From Ambrosia x helenae (taxonomy: Eukaryota; Streptophyta; Magnoliopsida; Asterales; Asteraceae): a stretch of DNA of 64,000 nucleotides. Made by a program: the position numbers and the translations under genes. Positions within the stretch are counted from its first letter, which is position 1; each line of letters starts with the position of its first letter. The stretch covers positions 1-64,000 of the forward strand of contig JAUTDX010000515.1 in NCBI GenBank assembly GCA_030844895.1. Reading direction: 5' to 3'. Under the pieces are notes generated by a model that made no database searches, was not told the origin of the DNA, and saw nothing but the letters and a program-made list of their open reading frames with translations. Positions 24,451 to 35,848 of this stretch are shown here, one piece after another.

Positions 24451-26984
24451 TCTATATCTATATCTATAGTCTATAGTACCTTATTAAGGAGGAGAGGTGG
24501 CTAGGATGGTCATTTTACAACCATTTTAAGATGGCATGTCAAAAGCCATAAGTTTAATTCCTAATTTTTTACCTCATTTCTTCCCTTTATGCACTTAAGG
24601 TACAATATTTAAACACAATTTTACTAATGAGTAATGCAACCCTTTCCGGATCATAGTTTTTGAAACTGTTTCAACATTAATAACCCATTTAAGGGGCTTA
24701 CGGTATAATTGTGTTGAGTTTTGGAGGTTTAATGTTACTTTTAAAGAGAGGTATACAAAAGGTAAACATTATTAATATCATCTTCAATTATTTCTCCGGT
24801 TACACATATAGATGATTTCAATAACCCCTTGGCAATTGAATCCTGCAACTGAAACGTTTGTTGAAATTTTGTATTATAAAAGAAGACATTTGTAGCATCA
24901 TCATCCTTCATTCCATCGCCAACATCTTTGCAACCAGTTTCGACAGTCGAAGGGATGAGAAATCAGACAAGGGGCTGGTCGATGGTCATTGTAGGTGAGG
25001 TGAACGCTGACGGTTTCGTCGAGTGAGGTGGATAACGATGAAAAATCTGGAGACAGTGATGTGGTAAGGTTATGATTTGAGGGGCTTTAGTTGATTAAGA
25101 TGGAACCCATAAATCTTAATTTGTGTTGTTACCTTTGCTTATTAGTTGTTATGTTTCAATTGCTATAGATGTAAAATTAACAGCACTCAATATCTGGGTA
25201 TCTCCCTTCAAGTATTGAATGTTGATATGGTTTTTTGTCAAAAAGGGGGTAGAAAAGAAAATGAATTGTTGGATATTTTCCACATGGATTTTTGATTTAA
25301 TAATCACAGCAGAAAGCAAAGATTGCAGAAGGTTTTTTTTCACACTATAAGTCTAAATTTTTATTCATGGCACTATGGCAGAAGGGAAACAAATATTTTA
25401 TTCAAGCATTGAAAACATATAGTTCGGGGTGTTTCTAACAAATAGTTATAAAATCTTGATCTATCGTTTGTTTCTTCATAGAAAGTAGAAACACGGTGTT
25501 AATATACATGATTAATTTGCAGATGATATTCTTGAATAGTATATATATTCTATGAAGTTCAGGCTGATTAAAGGGCACAATGTACAATATCAAATGAATA
25601 ATAGTTTGTCTTGATTTGGAGTTAAAGGGATTATAGTGAAAGCCAAGGGAAGTCATCTCTATCATGAGAGTATTAACTACCTTTCATTATTAGGTGGTTT
25701 GCTACGCTTTTGTATTTACACTCATTTTTAAATTATTAGAGACAAATATTTGTATCCAAATGCAAAAGGAGTAGGTTTGAACACTTGATCATCACCAATG
25801 TTTATGATATGGGATTGATGTTTGTTATCACCTTATTGTATTTGTATATCCAACACCTTGTCAGGGAGCGTATTAACCTTTTCAAATTGAATTGTAAATA
25901 CACAAATTTTGATGATTGATATCGAGGTGACTTTTTTGACCCATTTACTTATCAATGAGTCAAACTGGATTGGGTTTCATCCCAAATGCCTCAATTAATT
26001 TTTTTAACTAACAAGGGAAATGAGTCAAATAGGTTGAATGCATCACAAGGTGCCTATATAATCTATTTTTTTTTTTAATTCTATATTACCTTTGCCTCTC
26101 ATAAAAATCTTTATTATGGAGATTTCTTTATGTTTAGTGTACTTTTAAAAAATGTTGAAATAGCACACGGTTTATAAAAAACATTCACATAGAGTGTACT
26201 TTTATAAACTTATTTAAGGCACTCAAAAACTATGGACGCTAAATAACTTATAACTAACTAGCTGACTACCCCGGGAAGGTCCCGGGGTTGAAAAAATTAA
26301 TATAACTTAATAAAAAATGATAAAAGAAGAAAACTCAAATCACGAAAAGAGTAAATAACTTAAACATAATCAATCTTAGTTAAAAAATTTCACTACATGA
26401 TAACCTATTGCAAATGGCTCAAGTTAACTAACCACAAAATCTTTGAATCAATGCATGTCCATATATTCCCTAACCTAAAACCTAATCATCTAAACAATCA
26501 CTTATGTAAGCTGCAACTATTCAAAAACTCATCAATCTCTAATGACTCCTATAATTCTTAACCTAATCAACTAAACAATCACTTAAGTTGGAAGTTGTAA
26601 CCATTAAAAAACTTATCACATCTATGTACCAAATCACACAGTACTAATATTGATACCTAACCTAAAAGAATGTATAACTCTAATATTAACACCTATTATA
26701 AATGCTAAAAAATGCATAACTCTAATATCAATATTCAATACATAACCTAAAACAATGTATAACTCTAATATTAATACATGTCATAAAGGCTAAAAAAATA
26801 CATAATTCTAATATCAATATTTAATACCTAACCTAAAACAATCTATAAATCCAATGCTAACACCATAATCCTAATATTGTTTTACTTAACAGTAACCATA
26901 AACGGAATGGAGAGAAGTTATGGGACTTACCACCATAATCAGGTCCTAATCGAAATTATAAACGGAATCCAGATCCCATAACTA

Positions 26985-27093
26985 CTGTAACCGCCACTGT
27001 ATGAAGAATATGGTAGTATTGTTCTGCAAATGCATTGCCAACAACTTGAGCACTCGAAAGAACAGCAGGAGGACTTGCCGCCTGCGATGCCAT
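26985..27093 (-). pseudogene. Captured first-exon fragment of a G3BP-like NTF2-domain gene
   Basis: Reading from an ATG at 27093 gives MASQAASPPAVLSSAQ and then VVGNAFAEQYYHILH. The latter is the start of the NTF2-like domain in plant G3BP/RasGAP-SH3-binding proteins, which bind RNA and act in stress granules. Similarity stops after HILH. The frame then runs through TVAVTVVMGSGFRL to a stop, so the rest of the domain and the RRM are absent. The fragment lies in the Helitron 26258-28227. Confidence 0.8.
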
Positions 27094-27294
27094 CTGTACA
27101 ACACATTCGACATTAGGATTCAAATAATATTTCTATAGAAGCATGTATAATAACACTATTAAACAATGAACACTAACATATCCAACCCCATAAATAAAAT
27201 ATCACCTATATTTAAAAAAAACACACAAACAACCACATATATATAAAATCATATCCAATCAAACACAACCTAGTAATAAAGAAAGAATCAAAGA

Positions 27295-27354
27295 CTAAGC
27301 AAGCTTAGAAGCCTCACTATATTCCCTCATCCATGGATCCAAAGGCGAGGCCAT
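27295..27354 (-). pseudogene. Captured first-exon fragment of a SYP5-type syntaxin gene
   Basis: An ATG at 27354 opens MASPLDPWMREYSEASKLA followed by a stop. Plant SYP51/SYP52 syntaxins start MASSxDPWMREYNEAxKL, so this is their N-terminal segment without the rest of the Habc and SNARE domains. It is in the same orientation as its host Helitron and 200 bp upstream of the G3BP-like fragment. Confidence 0.8.
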
Positions 27355-28568
27355 TTATCTGTAACACAAATCATCAACAATCTTTCCACAACCTCCTCCA
27401 TAACTTCACAACATATAACAATAATAAAAAAGATCAAAACTTGATTAAAAGAAACCAAGAATCAGAAAACTGATTAAAAATCAAATCTTTAAAACTAAAA
27501 TAAAAGATACAAATATAAAATAGGTTATTAACGTGAAACTTAATTTACCTGATAAAAATTAAGAACCCGATTGGAGGTGAAGAACCCTTACAATTGATTA
27601 ACTACCATAATAACCTTAAAACTTAAACGACTAAAACACTTACGTCGATTTCTTTGAAGGAATATCTTCTTTGGAAAAGATCACAAGGGTATGATACTAA
27701 AAACGGTTCGAGATGATAAAAATAATTATTCAGTTTGGGATCAAAGGAATCCCGACACTTAAGTAAACATGATATAAGTATGTTCAGAATATAAAATAAT
27801 GACGTTAAAGTGGGAACCTCTCAATTTTGACTGAAAATACCACAAAACCAATCAAAACTCATGATGTTGTGGATGTGGGATGGTCAAAGTTGTCGGATCT
27901 TAATATGCATGCATGAAGGGAATATAATATTCTGCTAGTTAATAGTTTGACTCGGCGGCGGTGTGTGGGAGAGAGAGAGAGTAGAGAGAGGGTGAGCCTG
28001 CAGCCAGAGGTTGGGAGGGTTTTTTTTGTAGGGTTTGTGATAAGAGGAGAAAAAGAAGATGTGTTAGGGTTTAGGTTTTATGTGATTTAATTTAATAAAA
28101 AAACAAAAAAAATTAAAAAAACAAAAAATTGCACCTCATTATGCCACGTGGCGATTTCAAGGGAGGATTGAAGGAACCAATGGACGCCACGTCAGCAAAA
28201 AGGCTTTCTTTTATATATATATATAGATAATAGGTTATTGCTTCCTATATACTAAATGTCACAATAACGAATCATCTACAAGGCCTAAGGGGCATATTTT
28301 CAAGGCTCAGATGGGCTACGTAAATCCTCAAAGACCCCATTGCACAAGAGGATATAGAGTATCACATTGTATATTATCGCTCCCGCAGCAACGCGCGAGT
28401 TTCCTACTAGTGCCTATAAAAATATAAGGTGTTAATTTATAATACATGATAGTTTTATAATTTTGTTAACTAAAATATGGTGTAGCCTCTCTATGTGAGT
28501 TTATCACATACACTCTCGCACATGTGTATGTATCTTCACATCCACATTAGAGAATAGTTATTCTCACA

Positions 28569-28707
28569 TCGAGCCGGGGGTCTCACTGGAAGCAACCTCT
28601 CTATTCTTAGGGATAGAGGTAAGGCTTTCTACATCTTACCCTCCTCAGACCCTACCTTAGCTTTGCTATAGGTGGAATTAACTGAGTATGATGATGATGA
28701 TGATGAT
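28569..28707 (+). mobile_element. 5'-truncated short non-LTR element with (GAT)n tail
   Basis: It matches the 3' 140 bp of the element at 9527-9912. A 12-bp duplication, GTTATTCTCACA, flanks it (28557-28568, 28708-28719). 5' truncation with a target duplication is the mark of target-primed reverse transcription. Confidence 0.88.
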
Positions 28708-28710
28708 GTT

Positions 28711-29890
28711 ATTCTCACACATTCATAAGTGTTGAATTATAAACATTGGACTCAAGGACTATAAAAAGACGTCATACAGATAAATAACATACGAGCATAT
28801 GAGATTCATGGTAATATTATGTGATAACTGCACTAGGCGTCACTATAATATGAACACAAACATGAATCCATCAAGAACATACTCTAATCAAGTGGTATTG
28901 TTTGGATCTAACACGCACAGCCATGGAAATGTGACAAGGGATAATCTAACAAGAAAATCTTAAAAAGATAAACATATTACCTTTCGGGAAGCCAAGTGAC
29001 TAGGTACACAAATCCCTACATATTAAACACATATAACTTAAAGGGAATTTAAGTTACAAGGGCATACATATAAGGTGAACAACTTGTATGTTATACAAGT
29101 AACATAGACCTAAAATGTCATCTTTACTTAGGACGTGTAGGTCGGGTACATTAGCACATCAGATTCAGTACATCGTTTGCATTCAGACATAAGGTGAGTT
29201 CTCATGGCCTCTTTTTAGTGTTTTCATTCTTTTTTTTTGGGGGGGGGGGGCATGCGTACAGGTTCAGTTACATTTTAACTATTATGTGAACATTAGACAA
29301 AAAGGTTCAGAGTACTCATAAGTCCTCGTGTCATACATTTTACTGTAACCATTAGCTATAGACTTAGCTATGAAACACCGGAATAGATCTATTGGGTTGA
29401 CACCCTCACTCTTGGTTAGTCACTCTAACCGGATTACATACATCAAAAGAGTGATTGTATTTCACAACTTTTCATTGTCTTTAGTGTACAATGGGCGAGG
29501 CACAACATTCGTCAACGTTTTGTTACAGGCTCATGTCAGTCGCATAACGATTATTGTCTTAGCTAGGCAATGATCCAGTCACCCATGGTTTACATAAATC
29601 TCAAAACCCGTGACCTCACCAACTTTATTGTTGACATATTTTATTTGCTTTTTTTTTCACGAAATTAGATGAATATCATGGAACTTGGAGTAGCGTATAC
29701 GCATCTGGGGATATCATGAACTTATCATTTGTTAAATGATTTAGACAATATCATTTGAAGTGTGGTTTTTAAGACAATATTTTCTTATTAAATGTTGAAC
29801 ATTGGTGTCTTTTAATATATCTCTCAAATTATGAATTTGATGCTTGCGTGACTTGTGTGCTTGAAAACCTTTCGAAGTTACATCTCTTGT
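28711..29890. other. Intergenic DNA, no gene recognised
   Basis: There is a T then G homopolymer near 29230-29250. The remainder is ordinary AT-rich spacer with no recognisable frame or repeat family. Confidence 0.5.
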
Positions 29891-29896
29891 TTCCGC

Positions 29897-30490
29897 CTAT
29901 GCGGGGTGTGACACAACCCTGTAGAATTTTCCCTTTAACTTAGTTGGGAACCCTTTGTCACATAAAACCCCACTGGCGGCCCTCCACCCACACCAACCAA
30001 CTTGTATGCGATGGGTGACATCACTATCTAGCTCCCCATCCCTCTGAACAAATGATCCTAAGTACTTGAACTTAGTTGCTTGTGGGACAACTTGACCTTC
30101 AATCGTAACTTGGTATTTTCCTCGTTGCTTGCACCACTGAAACCTCAATACATCTCGGTCTTAGAACGACTAATCATTAAACCCTTGACCTCTAAAGCTG
30201 CACGCCAATCTTCTAACTTCTCATTCAAACTATGTTTGGACTCTGCAACTAATACAATATCATCTGTAAAAAGCATGCACCACGGTACTGTCTCCTAAAT
30301 CGACCTGGACAACTCATCCAAGACAACTTAAAAAAGGAACAGACTCAATGTAGATCTTTGGTGGAGTCCTACCCCCACACGGAATGAATCAATATCTCCT
30401 ATAGGCCCACGAACAATAGTTTTGTTCCTATCGTACATATCTTTAATTAAGTCTATATACCTCAGGGACCCCTCTACTCCCCAGACTGTC
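29897..30490 (-). pseudogene. RTE-clade LINE reverse transcriptase fragment
   Basis: The minus-strand translation, with several frame changes and stops, reads in order: DMYDRNKTIVRG, then RVGVGLHQRSTLS, then CMLFTDDIVLVAESK, then VPQATKFKYLGSFVQRDGE, then GVLCDKGFPTKLKGKFYR. These are blocks of the reverse transcriptase of plant RTE-type LINEs. The catalytic box, usually FADD, is FTDD here. Only the C-terminal half of the polymerase is present, and neither end shows a target duplication. The element is dead. Confidence 0.88.
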
Positions 30491-30629
30491 CCGAATCAGT
30501 TTACGAAATAGTTATGCGTGACTAGTAATTAGGCAAAATAGAGTTAGCAATCCAAACAATGTGTTACAGCCTAATTAATATTCCATATTCTCAACGTGAC
30601 TATCAGAACATGTCCACTTTTGTTACCAA

Positions 30630-31462
30630 CTAGCATTTTGACCCGTCGTGCATTACGGCGGCGTCCAAGCATAGTCACCTGAATTTATACCGTCTGACCC
30701 ACTGCACGTCGCGGGGGCGTTATACGCGATGTTCTAAAGTTTCGACTACAATTGACCAGAGTTGTTTCCAAAGTAAATTTACGTCGAAATTTATAGTAAC
30801 TTAGGTTTATACCGCCGAATTAAAACATTTCACATTTGACTCGATTCAAATCGATTTAGTATAAATTTTCTAAGGCTAATCCAAAACATTAGCAAATGGC
30901 TCAGAGTTCCCCAAAAAGAAGTTGGCTGCAAGGTGGGTTGCAGATCTAAACCTACCATCCAACACCCTTGCCGCGCCATCTTCATCGATATTCTATATAA
31001 GTTTGTGACTCATCACAGACATCAGAAAATTGTACACAGATTTGCATCGTCGTTATCGGTTAGCAACCATAGCTGTGGTCGATACAACCAAGACAAATCC
31101 GTTACAGGAAAACCTAGTGAAACTGTACACACATCAAGGTTCACCACCACCATGCACCGCCACTGGTGGAAGGACAGAGAGAGAGAAAACAAGAACCTAA
31201 CGACTGCCAACAGTCGTCTCCAACGGCTAACACGAATGTTGACCGGAGAGAACCACCAAGCCAACGATTTAAAACAACATCGTCAGACCACTGCTTTTAA
31301 AGAAGCCACAACGGCGGTGGAACTATACTACAACAGGGCGCACAAAATGAAAGAAATACACAAAGGTGAAGCAATCAAAAGCAATGAAAATATTTTTGAA
31401 GAAAACTCAAGGGCAGAAGCGTCTTTTTACGTACACGCCGACACTCCAAAATAGGATATAGA
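30630..31462 (-). mobile_element. Non-autonomous Helitron (833 bp) in the flank of F-box copy B
   Basis: On the minus strand it begins A|TCTATATCCTATTTTGG at 31462 and ends with a hairpin-like ccgccgtaatgcacgacggg, then tcaaaatgctag, with T next. The paralogous flank of copy A (ttaccaatgataagtaac near 14305-14325) has no insert here, so it is an empty site. A 173-codon frame (30933-31454, plus strand) lies antisense to the Helitron; it matches no family I know and may be chance or a captured fragment. Confidence 0.85.
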
Positions 31463-32165
31463 TAATGACATGTAACTGTTATAGTTTGGATATTAATTAA
31501 AATATAATAATTAAAATATAATTTGTGAGTAATTGTAGGGCGTAAATAGGTTCACCCTAGGGTAGCTTATCATGTAGGTTATGCATGGCAAAACTACTAG
31601 ATTGGTTCGCTCGCGTTGTTTACTTTGAGTTAAGTTATGACCAGTCGTGTCATTTGAATGAACCCGTTATTTACTTTGAATTGACCCGTATAAACTCTTT
31701 TTGTTTTGAACGGCTAATTTTCCCCACATTTTTACACCCCTTCCTTTTTTTCTTGTTTTGTCTGTAGGCTTGAATTCCCAGCCTATTTAAAACTCCAAAC
31801 CCTTCTACCACCACACTTACCAACCAGTATAAACCCTAATAATGTAACTTTTCCCCCTAAAATCTAACATATTGATTAGCGGCTGATTGTTTTCAAGCTG
31901 TATAGTGCATAAAACAAAAAAGTTGTAGAAGATCGATCATATTTCTGCAAAGCGAAAAAAGGTGGCTACTTTAATTGAAAAAGGGTTTTGGGTTTCTTAT
32001 TTGATTAGTTAAGCTAAAATGGTGTTAAGCATAGATGTATGCTATACACTTTGATATTGTTTATTGGATTGTTATGTTTGGTCTTTGGTTTGCACACAAC
32101 GTGTTTGATCAAATGCCCCTTAGATAGCAATACAATGGTTTGAATTATACTTTGATTAGTACCAT
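31463..32165 (+). other. 5' flank of F-box copy B, homologous to copy A
   Basis: The stretch aligns with 15340-16260 of copy A, including the leader segment with ttgaaaaagggttttgggtt and the region around the 5' leader intron donor. It probably contains the ancestral promoter and 5' leader. Similarity stops abruptly at about 32166. Confidence 0.75.
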
Positions 32166-32920
32166 TGTCTTCTTCTTCCTCCTCCTCCCCTCCTCCTCTC
32201 CCTCTGCCGCCTCCTCCTCTCCCTCCGCCGCCGTCCCCTTTCTCCTCCTCTCCCTCCGCCGCCGTCACCTCCGCCGCCGTCCCCTCCCTCCGCCGGCTTA
32301 TACATCTTCGAAACCTTAATCAAAACCCAAGGTTATGAATCTTACAAACTGGCCGGTCAGAACCCTAGCAAGCCGCCGCCGCCACCTCTTACTCGGAACC
32401 CTAATCGAGCCGCCATCACCCTCTGCACTGTAACCCAGTTGCTGTCCGAACCCTTTCTCCTCCTCTCCCGCCGCCGCCATCACCCTCTGCACTGGTCAGA
32501 ACCCTGGTCAGAACCCTGTTTTTTGTTCTTTCTTTGATGTATGAAATATGTGTGTTGATCTGATTGTTGTTTAATGTTGAGCCTAAAGTTTTAGATTGGG
32601 TGTTGTGGTGGTGGTGGTGGTGGTGTTGTTGGTGACTAGGATGGTGGTTGGTGGTGGTGGTGGTGGTGTTGTTGGTGACTAGGATGGTGGTTGGTGGTTG
32701 TTGTTGGTGGTGGTGTTGTTGGCTCGGGTCCGGGTCAGATTCGGTTCGGGTGGGTTGTGGTTGGTTATGGTTATGATTAGGTTATGCCGCAGACGTTAAT
32801 AAACAAACAGTCTTCTTCTTGCAGACTGCAGACCTTTGGTCCACCTCTTCTCCTGCAGATGTCTGCAGATGTGGTCCGCAGACTGCAGACCTTTTCTTGC
32901 AGATAAAACAAACAGCACCA
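32166..32920. other. Foreign low-complexity block replacing the start of F-box copy B
   Basis: Relative to copies A and C, the end of the 5' leader intron, the start codon and the first F-box residues are replaced by about 750 bp. The block is CTC/CCG-rich at 32166-32300, GGT-rich at 32600-32730, and then has repeated tgcagactgcagacc units at 32812-32905. Those last units are flanked by the 10-bp direct repeat AAACAAACAG (32802-32811, 32906-32915). Confidence 0.75.
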
Positions 32921-34766
32921 TACTCTCTTTTGTTAATACTCGCGCAGACCTTGTTCGAATGAGTGTACTCTCTAAGACCTGGTTTCACCTTACCGCTTCT
33001 TTCCCAATTTTGAACTTCAATATCCGTAAGTTTAGATCTCGAGAAAGTTTTTTCAAGTATGTTGAGTATACCACCTCTAGATTTTGCCATCATAGTATCA
33101 TCCCTGCACACAAGCTCAAGCTCAAGCTCTGTGCAACCATCCAGGTGCCTGCAGAATTAGATATTGTTAATCGATGCCTTCAATTACTTCTTAACAAAGG
33201 CGTGAAGGTTTTGGTGATTGATGTTACTAACTCATTAGAATCCCCAAAGTATCGTTTGCCTAATATACTCTTATCTGTTTCTATGTTAGAGTCTTTGACC
33301 ATATGTGGCTGTGACTTGCCTTCTTCCTTCATGCTTGATGATCTCCGGTTTAAGTCTTTGATCAAGTTGAAACTTGAATACGTCCCGTTGGATGTTGAAG
33401 TGATCAAGTATCTCGCCACTAGTTGCCCTCTTCTACAACAATTTCATATTGGATGCTGTAGCGGTGTAAACAGAGTTTGTCTTTATGGACATCAAAATCT
33501 TCAAACGCTTTTAATTTACTATGACACTCCACTTGAGATAATAGACGTTGAAGCTCCAAATCTATCTAGTCTTGTAATAATAGATGAGGAAGAGAGTGGG
33601 GCACCGCGAATGAACTTGGCTTCATGTAAAAAACTGACATCAGTTGCTTACATGGGGCATCCTTTACCAAACTCTAATGGTTTTACCAACTTTTTATCTT
33701 ACTTCCCCTTCATTGAAAATTTTTATTTAGCTACTACATATAATTGCAAGAACTTCAAGTTATCAAGTCGTTCCTTGAGGACACTCATGTTACATTCAGT
33801 CTGTGATTTCGAATTAATTGAGTTCAATACCCCAAATTTGGTTTTGTTTGCTTACCCTTGTGAGTCACAAGTTGTGACGTTAGTTCTTTCTTGCCTATGG
33901 TAAGGAATTCAACCCGGCCTACAACCCATTTGAAACCAAGTATGCAATGTTATCCCGACGATTCTATAGATGCTCTTTGGTTTCAGAAGTTGAGGCTGCT
34001 TTTGAACAACAAAAAGGGGTTCAAAGTTTTGAACTTGTATATTCATGCCATACATAGCCAGGTTTGTTTTTTTGATCAATCTTTTATGCATTACTTTTTT
34101 GTGAACAATTTTCATAAGATAATGTCAACACAAAATTGTATTCTATTCCAATTTTCTTGCAGAAATTCACAGATATAGAGAAGTTAAAGGCGATTGAATT
34201 GCCACCTTATGAACTCGAGCATGTTGAGCTACAACTGGACACCCTTGAAGAACCATCGGCTCATATAGCTTTTGTGGATGCTGTACTTTGGTGTTGCCGT
34301 CCTCGCTCTCTAACTTTAAGATCATCCGTTCCTTTTGAAGAACAAGGTGACGTTGTCAAGGTGACAATTGTTATGTGATGAAAAATTCACTTTCATTGCA
34401 CATCAACATTGTTCAGAATCTGTTTGTACTCCGCAATTAAGTGGATATATTATTCTTTTCCTGTTTGTTATATTTCTTCAGTTTACATACAAGAAGCTGC
34501 TTGAACAAGAGGATCATACCAACATTCAGATTGTGGGGCCTTCTTCTTCAGAAGCCCAAAAGCAGTTAAGGGACTTGAAGTCATTGTCGGTTGGATTGCC
34601 TCGTGATGGAAAAGCAATTAGCTTCATAAAGGAAGAAGGTACCCTTTTATTATGGGCTAATTTTGTAGACACATTCTTTACCTCACTTGTTAATATCCAT
34701 ACAGTCGTCCAAGAAGAAGCACTCAGTCAAAGGTGTGTGGATATGAATAAAAAAAACTATGAATAA
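32836..34766 (+). pseudogene. F-box/LRR gene, copy B (start replaced, frame broken)
   Basis: Homology to copy A begins at about 32921, inside the F-box (ILSFVNTRADLVRMSVLSK). The first 14 or so F-box residues are lost, and the only in-frame ATG upstream (32836) lies in foreign sequence. The frame continues to 33903 and breaks near 33865-33895, where about 20 bp differ from copy A; homology resumes in another frame to 34061. Later exons are well kept: 34163-34360, 34482-34638 and 34705-34766, with GT-AG borders matching copy A. The last exon encodes VVQEEALSQRCVDM. With half an F-box it is unlikely to bind SKP1 normally. It could still be a spliced variant gene if the break is removed by splicing, which I cannot exclude. 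Confidence 0.8.
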
Positions 34767-34881
34767 GTAGATTATTTGTTGTAGTTTTACTTTTATGTAA
34801 TTTTAGTTTCGATATTTATAAAATGTTGCGAATTTAGCAAATTGAGTTTGACACATATATTAGGTTCCAAGGTTATATGAG

Positions 34882-35848
34882 TAGGGGTGAGTTCGGTACT
34901 ACAACCATAGTCACTTAAATCGCGGTTCGCTTTGGTACGGGAACGCGGTACGAATACGCAATTCCCTAGGCTGGACCAATTCTGTACGGAGGGGGCTAGG
35001 CTCAATTCGGTACGATCTGATACGGTGTACCATGGAGTCTGATTCAATGTAGATTTTTTTTATAAACTAATTTTACAAATACATAAACTAATTTTACCTT
35101 TTTTTTGTAAAAGTTTACAAGTTTAGGGTCTAGATGTAAACTACTAAAAGATAAAGGGGTCAAATGTTTAAATTCCTAAACTTATCTAACCCTAAAATAA
35201 CTACACACAAAAACAACCGCTCTTTGCCTCTTTATTCTTCTTCCTTGTCAAGTTGCTCCTGTTTCTTCTTCTTCTTCTTCACAACCAGCTATTTCTTCTT
35301 CTTCCTGGTTAAGTCGTTTCTATTTCTTCTTCCTGGTTTCAAAGAACAACTCTCACTCTAAAAATCGCTTCAATCGATTAAATTCGCAATTTTAGGTATA
35401 ACTGCAGCGATGTACCATAACAATTGGAATCACGGTTTCTTGTTCATATGGAACGACGACCCATCACAATCGGAACGACGTACCATGAGCGACCGGCACG
35501 ATGGCGAATTCCGATCGGGTACAGTTTGTACCAATACGAAATTCGTGGTTACTTGAGCGAATTCTGTGACTATGACTACAACCATGTTAAAAACCCTAAA
35601 ACTTGGTACTGGTATCGAAAGTATTTGGTACGGTACGTAGCGATAATTAATCTAAAATAACGGTCTGAATCGGTACCGTACCGAAAATAGCTTTATTGAA
35701 AACACCAAAACTTGTTACCATATTGGTACTGAACTGGAGCGGTGCCTGTATCTTCGCCAATGGTACCGTTATTTCGGTACCTGATACTGTTATTTTTGGT
35801 ACCTGGTACTGTTATTTTTGGTACCCGGTACAAAACTAATCATCCCTA
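34882..35848. mobile_element. hAT-type element with TAGGGRTGA ends, hosting another hAT
   Basis: The left end is taggggtgagttcggta and the reverse-complemented right end is tagggatgattagttttg. The flanks tatatgag and tatatagg match in 6 of 8 positions. Its own sequence is only about 290 bp of GGTACC-rich repeats; the rest is the nested hAT 34906-35574. It lies just 3' of F-box copy B. Confidence 0.75.
34906..35574. mobile_element. Non-autonomous hAT element (669 bp), nested
   Basis: The left end is catagtcacttaaatcgc and the reverse-complemented right end is catagtcacagaattcgc. An exact 8-bp duplication, ACTACAAC, flanks it (34898-34905, 35575-35582). The interior resembles that of the hAT at 5558-6017 (the taaactaattttac and gatgtaaac stretches), so the two are related. 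Confidence 0.93.

Larger units (their letters stand above)
26258..28227 (-). mobile_element. Nested Helitron carrying captured gene fragments (1970 bp)
   Basis: On the minus strand it starts at 28227 with A|TCTATATATATATATAA and ends with the hairpin ccccgggaccttccccgggg-type stem (26268-26285), then tagtcagctag, with T next (CTAG at 26258-26261). It carries two first-exon fragments in the Helitron's own orientation: a syntaxin-like one at 27354 and a G3BP-like one at 27093. Such transduplicated fragments are typical of plant Helitrons. A chimeric spliced transcript is possible but not shown. Confidence 0.88.
24451..28410 (+). mobile_element. Outer Helitron, about 2.0 kb without its nested insert
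   Basis: The left junction is A|TCTATATCTATATC at 24450/24451. The right end is the hairpin-like cgctcccgcagcaacgcgcgag, then tttcctactag, with T at 28411. A second Helitron in the opposite orientation (26258-28227) lies inside; taking it out leaves about 1990 bp. There is no coding capacity that I recognise. Pairing of these two ends is inferred from orientation and nesting. Confidence 0.7.

Noticed and set aside
32014..32268. Minus-strand frame with long Gly/Glu/Arg runs
   Set aside because: It is a translation of the CTC/CCG microsatellite in the foreign block upstream of F-box copy B.
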